Shown here: in pieces, positions 60,340-64,000 of the stretch
Numbering within the stretch: position 1 is the stretch's first letter
Layout: every line of letters starts with the position of its first letter
Origin: Rhodanobacter sp. L36
GTDB lineage: Bacteria; Pseudomonadota; Gammaproteobacteria; Xanthomonadales; Rhodanobacteraceae
Length of the DNA: 64,000 nt
Assembly: GCF_009765755.1 (NCBI RefSeq)
Contig: NZ_LMUV01000002.1
Span: 519,693-583,692, forward strand
Direction: 5' to 3'
Translations under genes and position numbers: made by a program
Notes under the pieces: model-generated
What the model saw: only the letters and a program-made list of their open reading frames with translations
The model's database searches: none
Told to the model about the DNA's origin: nothing

Positions 60340-60418
60340 TCGGCGCATCTCCGCCTTCCGAGGAAGGCCTGGCATCGCTCCATTCAGTCGCGCCTGCCAT
60401 CCGACGCCTGCTGATTCG

Positions 60419-61369
60419 TTACTGTGCGCAGTCCTGAGTTACCGCGAAGCGGGACACCATATTGTCAAGGATAGGCTCGATGGCGAGGACGTGGTAAACG
60501 CCAAACTGCACCGCGACCCGGCTGTATTCGTGCCATCCGTGACGGATGGCCGTGAGCAGCGATTGGTCCCGAATACGATCGGATGCCCTGGCGAGTTCAT
60601 TGAGCGGACCGCCATTCACGGTCGGGTCAAACTGGCGACCCGACCAGGTTGACGATGCTAGAGGTCTGCCAGTCAGCGCCTCATATGCACTTACAAATCC
60701 TTTCCACTTTCTCCAAGAGGGATCGATGGGCAGTCCGTTGCGTTGGAGATAATCGCCTAGAAAGGTGGGATAGGCCGCGGCTGTTGCAGAAAGATCCGGG
60801 TGCGATGCACTGCCGACGAGGCGCTGGGCAGTCAGGAAGACGAACACGTCGCGTGTTGCGTGATCGGCAAGGAGTGCTGCGATTTCTGTGTTTATCGGCA
60901 CATCGGCCGAGCGAAAAACGATGCCATGCTGGCTCGCATAGTGGGCAATGAAACCCAGGTCGGCGGCGCGCCGAATCGCCTGAGATGCCGTTTCCAACCC
61001 TAGCCCTGGCGGCGCATCACCTTCGTGGAGAATCAACTCCGGACGCGCTGCATCGAGCGCCACAGTGATTAAGCGATACATCGGCGACTTTGCGTTACTG
61101 ATATGGCGCGTACCAATGACCGTAAGCCGCTTGTCGCCAACGGTATGTTTCAAGATGAGAGGCTCGGCATGAAAGCCGGGCGCATTGCGGACTGTTAAAT
61201 AACTTCGCGATACATCCTTCAGTGGAGGGATTTTGTCAACGGCTCCGATTGGCTTGCGCGGGCAAACTTCATCCACCTGTCCCAACGCCATTGGAACCGC
61301 GCACACAGTGGAAGGCAGGAATAACAGCAGGGCAATTGTGGCGATGAACAAGCCTTGAGGTGACTTCAC
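60419..61369 (-). CDS. exported TraB/TIKI-like superfamily protein
   Basis: A 316-residue protein. The GTG at 61369 is chosen as start because AGGA lies 6 bases before it and translation then begins MKSPQGLFIATIALLLFLPS, a clean signal peptide; the open frame extends further upstream without similarity. LTVIGTRHIS, a downstream acidic ILHEG and a late GVYH resemble the GxxH/E/H pattern of the TraB/TIKI/EreA-like superfamily, whose members include metalloproteases and esterases. The resemblance is by motif only and moderate. An Ala/Thr-rich TGRPLASSTWSGRQF segment is unplaced. Confidence 0.6.
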   Translation of the reverse strand: MKSPQGLFIATIALLLFLPSTVCAVPMALGQVDEVCPRKPIGAVDKIPPLKDVSRSYLTVRNAPGFHAEPLILKHTVGDKRLTVIGTRHISNAKSPMYRLITVALDAARPELILHEGDAPPGLGLETASQAIRRAADLGFIAHYASQHGIVFRSADVPINTEIAALLADHATRDVFVFLTAQRLVGSASHPDLSATAAAYPTFLGDYLQRNGLPIDPSWRKWKGFVSAYEALTGRPLASSTWSGRQFDPTVNGGPLNELARASDRIRDQSLLTAIRHGWHEYSRVAVQFGVYHVLAIEPILDNMVSRFAVTQDCAQ

Positions 61370-61483
61370 AATTTTCCTGGATGGATCGATCTTGCCGTCG
61401 GCGCAGACACGTTCATTCTGAATAAGCGTGCAGGCTCTAGCGAAACGTGGATCAAGATGAGCTGTCACCTGACGATTCGCCTT

Positions 61484-62065
61484 CTACAGGACGCCGGGCA
61501 CGAGTGCTTTCACCCGGCGCATATAGTCCGCATACGCATCGCCGAACTGCTCGCCCATCCAGCGTTCCTCCAGCCGCAACTTGCGCCAGAACGATACGGC
61601 GACAATGGCCACGGCCAGAAAGCCGCGCAGTTCGCCGATCGCCATCGCGGTGCCGAGAAACGCCATCAGCAGGCCGGTGTAGATCGGATGACGCACGTAG
61701 CCATACGGCCCGCGCTCGATCAATTCGTGATCCCGCTTGACCTGCACGACGCCGCTCCAGTTGGTGCCAAGCACCACGCGCGCCCAGCAGGCGAACAGCA
61801 CGCCGGCCAAGGTCATCAGCATGCCTAGAACAGCGACGGCTTCGATGCTCGGATAGAGACGCCAGCCAAGCGCTGTGCCTGCGTACATCTCGCCCGGACC
61901 ACCAAGCAACACGCCACCGATGAGCACTGGCAACCAGTGCTTGAGGAAACGCAACCACATCGGCTCGGTGCGTACAGCCTGCTTGACCTTGAACGCACTG
62001 ACGATCCAGAACAGCGCGAAAAAGATCCAGAACGACTTGATCAGCGTGTCGATCGGCAAGGCCAT
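61484..62065 (-). CDS. isoprenylcysteine carboxylmethyltransferase family protein
   Basis: A 193-residue inner-membrane protein with about five hydrophobic segments. The C-terminal signature ERGPYGYVRHPIYTG and LRLEERWMGEQFGDAYADYM is that of ICMT/NnrU-like methyltransferases. In bacteria these methylate unknown small molecules or lipids. It precedes the TraB/TIKI-like gene by 114 bp on the same strand. Confidence 0.9.
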   Translation of the reverse strand: MALPIDTLIKSFWIFFALFWIVSAFKVKQAVRTEPMWLRFLKHWLPVLIGGVLLGGPGEMYAGTALGWRLYPSIEAVAVLGMLMTLAGVLFACWARVVLGTNWSGVVQVKRDHELIERGPYGYVRHPIYTGLLMAFLGTAMAIGELRGFLAVAIVAVSFWRKLRLEERWMGEQFGDAYADYMRRVKALVPGVL

Positions 62066-62404
62066 TTGGTTTTCCCCGAATCAATCAGAACAAGTCAGGC
62101 TCGCCCTTGCGGTGCGCGAGAGACGAGCGCGCAGGCGCCCACATCAACACCACCGTAGCAGACTTGCCCACTGCCATCCCCTCGCAATGGCCGACAACCG
62201 GCGAGATCTTTCGCGACGTGATCGTCGCCGAACCGGCACCTTGGTGGCCCGACAACACGAGCGCGAAAAGCGCGCCGATCCGCGTTATCGACTTGGTGTA
62301 CTGAGCTCTCCACGCATCGCCGCTACGTGTCTGCAGGAGGATCATCGCGGACGAACGATCGGTGCTACGGTGAAAGTCCAACCCAACGACATCAGGTAGT
62401 TCCG
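62066..62404. other. 339-bp spacer, possibly holding a coding remnant
   Basis: No complete gene is recognised between the ICMT gene and the divergent GH43 gene. A frame on the plus strand, about 62107-62304, has G/C at most third codon positions and ends with TAC-TGA (peptide end APIRVIDLVY), which is the pattern of real coding DNA in this genome. It has no ATG start and no family that I know. It may be the decayed 3' end of a lost gene. Confidence 0.4.
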
Positions 62405-64000
62405 GTGGACCGTCGCACTGCTCTCAAGACCTCCGCAACGCTACTCATCGGCTCGGCAGTCGGCTCCAGTCTGGGCGCGCCGTTGTCCTCGCGCCCTTCG
62501 GCATCGGCGTTACCGGACCAAGGATCGCGCGCCGATCCAGCGCCCGAGCGACCCGTTCCCGTCATGGGGGTTCAATGGGACTGGATGCGCTGGCCACAGG
62601 GCGTGGAGGGACAGCGAAAAGCGGATCGAGGAGACGGCACTTACCTCAATCCCATTTTTGCCGGTGATCATCCCGACCCGTCCATCCTCAAAGATGGTCG
62701 GGATTACTACATGATCTTCTCGACCTTCGACGCCTATCCCGGGTTGACCATCCACCACAGCCTGGATCTGGTGAACTGGCGTCCTGTGATTGCACCGCTC
62801 ACGACGCCGATCGGATCGGTGTGGGCATCGAACCTGTGCAGGCACGAGGGTCGCTATTGCATCTACATCTCGAACGCCGGCGCATATCGATCCATTTTCG
62901 TCATCCATGCCGATCGCATCGATGGGCCGTGGAGCGAACCGGTGGATCTGAAGATCACCGATCACATTGATCCCTGTCACACAATCGATGAAGCAGGCAG
63001 ACGCTGGCTGTTCCTGTCTGGCGGCGACCGTGTGCCGCTCGCGCCCGATGGCCTGTCGACCGTGGGGAAGGTTGAGCACGTCTATGATCCCTGGCGCTAT
63101 CCGGCTAACTGGAGCGTGGAAACTTTCGCGGCGGAAGGTCCCAAGGTCTTTCGTCGAAACGACTGGTTCTATCTCGTATCCGCGGTCGGTGGCACGGCGG
63201 GTCCACCGACGGGGCACATGGTCGTCGTCGCGAGGGCGCGTTCCCTTGCAGGCCCATGGGAACAAGACCCCGGCAATCCAGTCGTGAAGACGTGGTCGGC
63301 TGCGGAGAAATGGTGGTCGCGCGGCCACGCCACGCCTTTTGAAGGGCCGGATGGCGACTGGTGGATGATCTACCACGGCTATGAAAACGGCTACTGGACG
63401 CTGGGCCGCCAGACGCTGCTCGAACCGATTGTCTGGAACTCCGATGGATGGTTCCGGCCCAAAGGTGGCGACTTGTCCAAACCGTTGCGGAAGCCGCGTG
63501 GCGCACCGGCTGGTCCGCATGGACAAGCGCTATCCGATGACTTCCGTTCGCCACGTTGGGGAACGCAATGGAGTTTCTACGACCCAGGCCAAAACGAGCA
63601 GGCACGTGCACGCTTCGCCAACCGAACGTTGCACTTGCGCGCGAAAGGGCACTCTCCGGCTGATGCCTCGCCGCTCACGTTCATCGCGGGCGACCAACGC
63701 TACGAAATGGTCGTAGAAATTGAAGTCGATGAAGGTGCGGAAGCGGGGTTGCTGGTTTTCTACAACCGCCGTCTTTACGCAGGGTTGGGTATCAATGCGA
63801 GTGGTAGCGTCATGCACCGATTCGGGCAAAGCCAGTCCGGTAATACGTTGCCGAACATCGCGCGACGTGGCTTTATCCGTTTGCGAAACGACCGCAATGC
63901 CGTGGTGCTTTCCACGAGTCCCGACGGCCTGACGTGGAGCAAATACGATCTGGAGATGGAGACTTCCGGCTACCACCAGAACGTGGCAGGTGATTTTCTC
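62405..64000 (+). CDS. glycoside hydrolase family 43 enzyme, 3' end missing
   Basis: The frame opens with GTG at 62405, 8 bases behind AGG, and stays open for 532 codons to the window end. The start MDRRTALKTSATLLIGSAVG is a Tat-type signal, so the enzyme is exported folded. The GH43 catalytic triad is visible: general base D91 (GDHPDPS), pKa-tuning D189 (HIDPCHT), general acid E244 (AAEGPKVF). A second domain from about residue 380 (LSDDFRSPRWGTQW) fits the GH43 C-terminal concanavalin-like module. Members cleave xylose or arabinose from plant polysaccharides; which one is unknown. Confidence 0.9.
   Translation, partial: MDRRTALKTSATLLIGSAVGSSLGAPLSSRPSASALPDQGSRADPAPERPVPVMGVQWDWMRWPQGVEGQRKADRGDGTYLNPIFAGDHPDPSILKDGRDYYMIFSTFDAYPGLTIHHSLDLVNWRPVIAPLTTPIGSVWASNLCRHEGRYCIYISNAGAYRSIFVIHADRIDGPWSEPVDLKITDHIDPCHTIDEAGRRWLFLSGGDRVPLAPDGLSTVGKVEHVYDPWRYPANWSVETFAAEGPKVFRRNDWFYLVSAVGGTAGPPTGHMVVVARARSLAGPWEQDPGNPVVKTWSAAEKWWSRGHATPFEGPDGDWWMIYHGYENGYWTLGRQTLLEPIVWNSDGWFRPKGGDLSKPLRKPRGAPAGPHGQALSDDFRSPRWGTQWSFYDPGQNEQARARFANRTLHLRAKGHSPADASPLTFIAGDQRYEMVVEIEVDEGAEAGLLVFYNRRLYAGLGINASGSVMHRFGQSQSGNTLPNIARRGFIRLRNDRNAVVLSTSPDGLTWSKYDLEMETSGYHQNVAGDFL

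Noticed and set aside
62510-63526. 338-codon minus-strand open frame near the window end
   Set aside because: The plus strand here is an uninterrupted GH43 enzyme with all three catalytic residues, which is cut by the window end and so easily overlooked.

Overview
The window reads as ordinary chromosome of a GC-rich Gammaproteobacterium, most likely Xanthomonadales (Lysobacterales), family Rhodanobacteraceae (Dyella, Luteibacter or Rhodanobacter-like). This is inferred from base composition, coding density, gene neighbourhoods (secB-gpsA, rpmB-rpmG, gnd-mutM, plsB-ubiE), large TonB-dependent receptors paired with TPR-sulfotransferases, and REP-like hairpins of the GTAGGAGCGC type. No rRNA, tRNA, prophage, transposase or CRISPR was recognised.

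Layout. 1-9.5 kb: 3' part of glutamate-cysteine ligase, pyrC, an SPFH/GYF protein divergent from two zinc-ribbon membrane proteins, a repeat-rich spacer, a tautomerase, a secreted protein, hemB and glk. 9.5-18.7 kb: a thioredoxin-fold exported protein, a SNF2-type helicase, gpsA-secB, rpmB-rpmG with a strong terminator, DUF4166 and DCC proteins, and a fatty-acid desaturase. 18.9-22.3 kb: a four-gene GldA/GldF/GldG-like ABC system ending in a DUF4340-like protein. 22.4-29.8 kb: gnd, mutM, an unknown protein, tdk, a flavin-dependent halogenase-like enzyme and rep helicase.

29.8-40.2 kb is the most unusual part. Two TPR-sulfotransferase / TonB-receptor convergent pairs lie in tandem, and between them sits a second copy of the last ~45 codons of rep. 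The rep copy differs from the intact 3' end mostly by synonymous changes and an in-frame codon loss, so the ~5.3-kb block 29775-35069 looks like a cassette flanked by direct repeats of the rep 3' end. Both receptors also have a similar 14-16-bp palindrome far upstream of their starts.

40.3-64 kb: AI-2E-family transporter, acid phosphatase lipoprotein, unknown lipoprotein, plsB, ubiE, TMEM175-like channel, Pr6Pr-family protein, two glutathione transferases, an EamA exporter divergent from an Lrp/AsnC regulator, AcpA-like phosphatase, prolyl aminopeptidase, a large AsmA-like protein, an M1 metallopeptidase, an alpha/beta hydrolase, a fatty-acid-hydroxylase-family protein, a TraB/TIKI-like protein, an ICMT-family methyltransferase, and a GH43 glycosidase cut by the window end.

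Most genes are housekeeping (glutathione, pyrimidine, haem, phospholipid, ubiquinone and sugar metabolism, DNA repair, translation). The accessory signal is concentrated downstream of rep.
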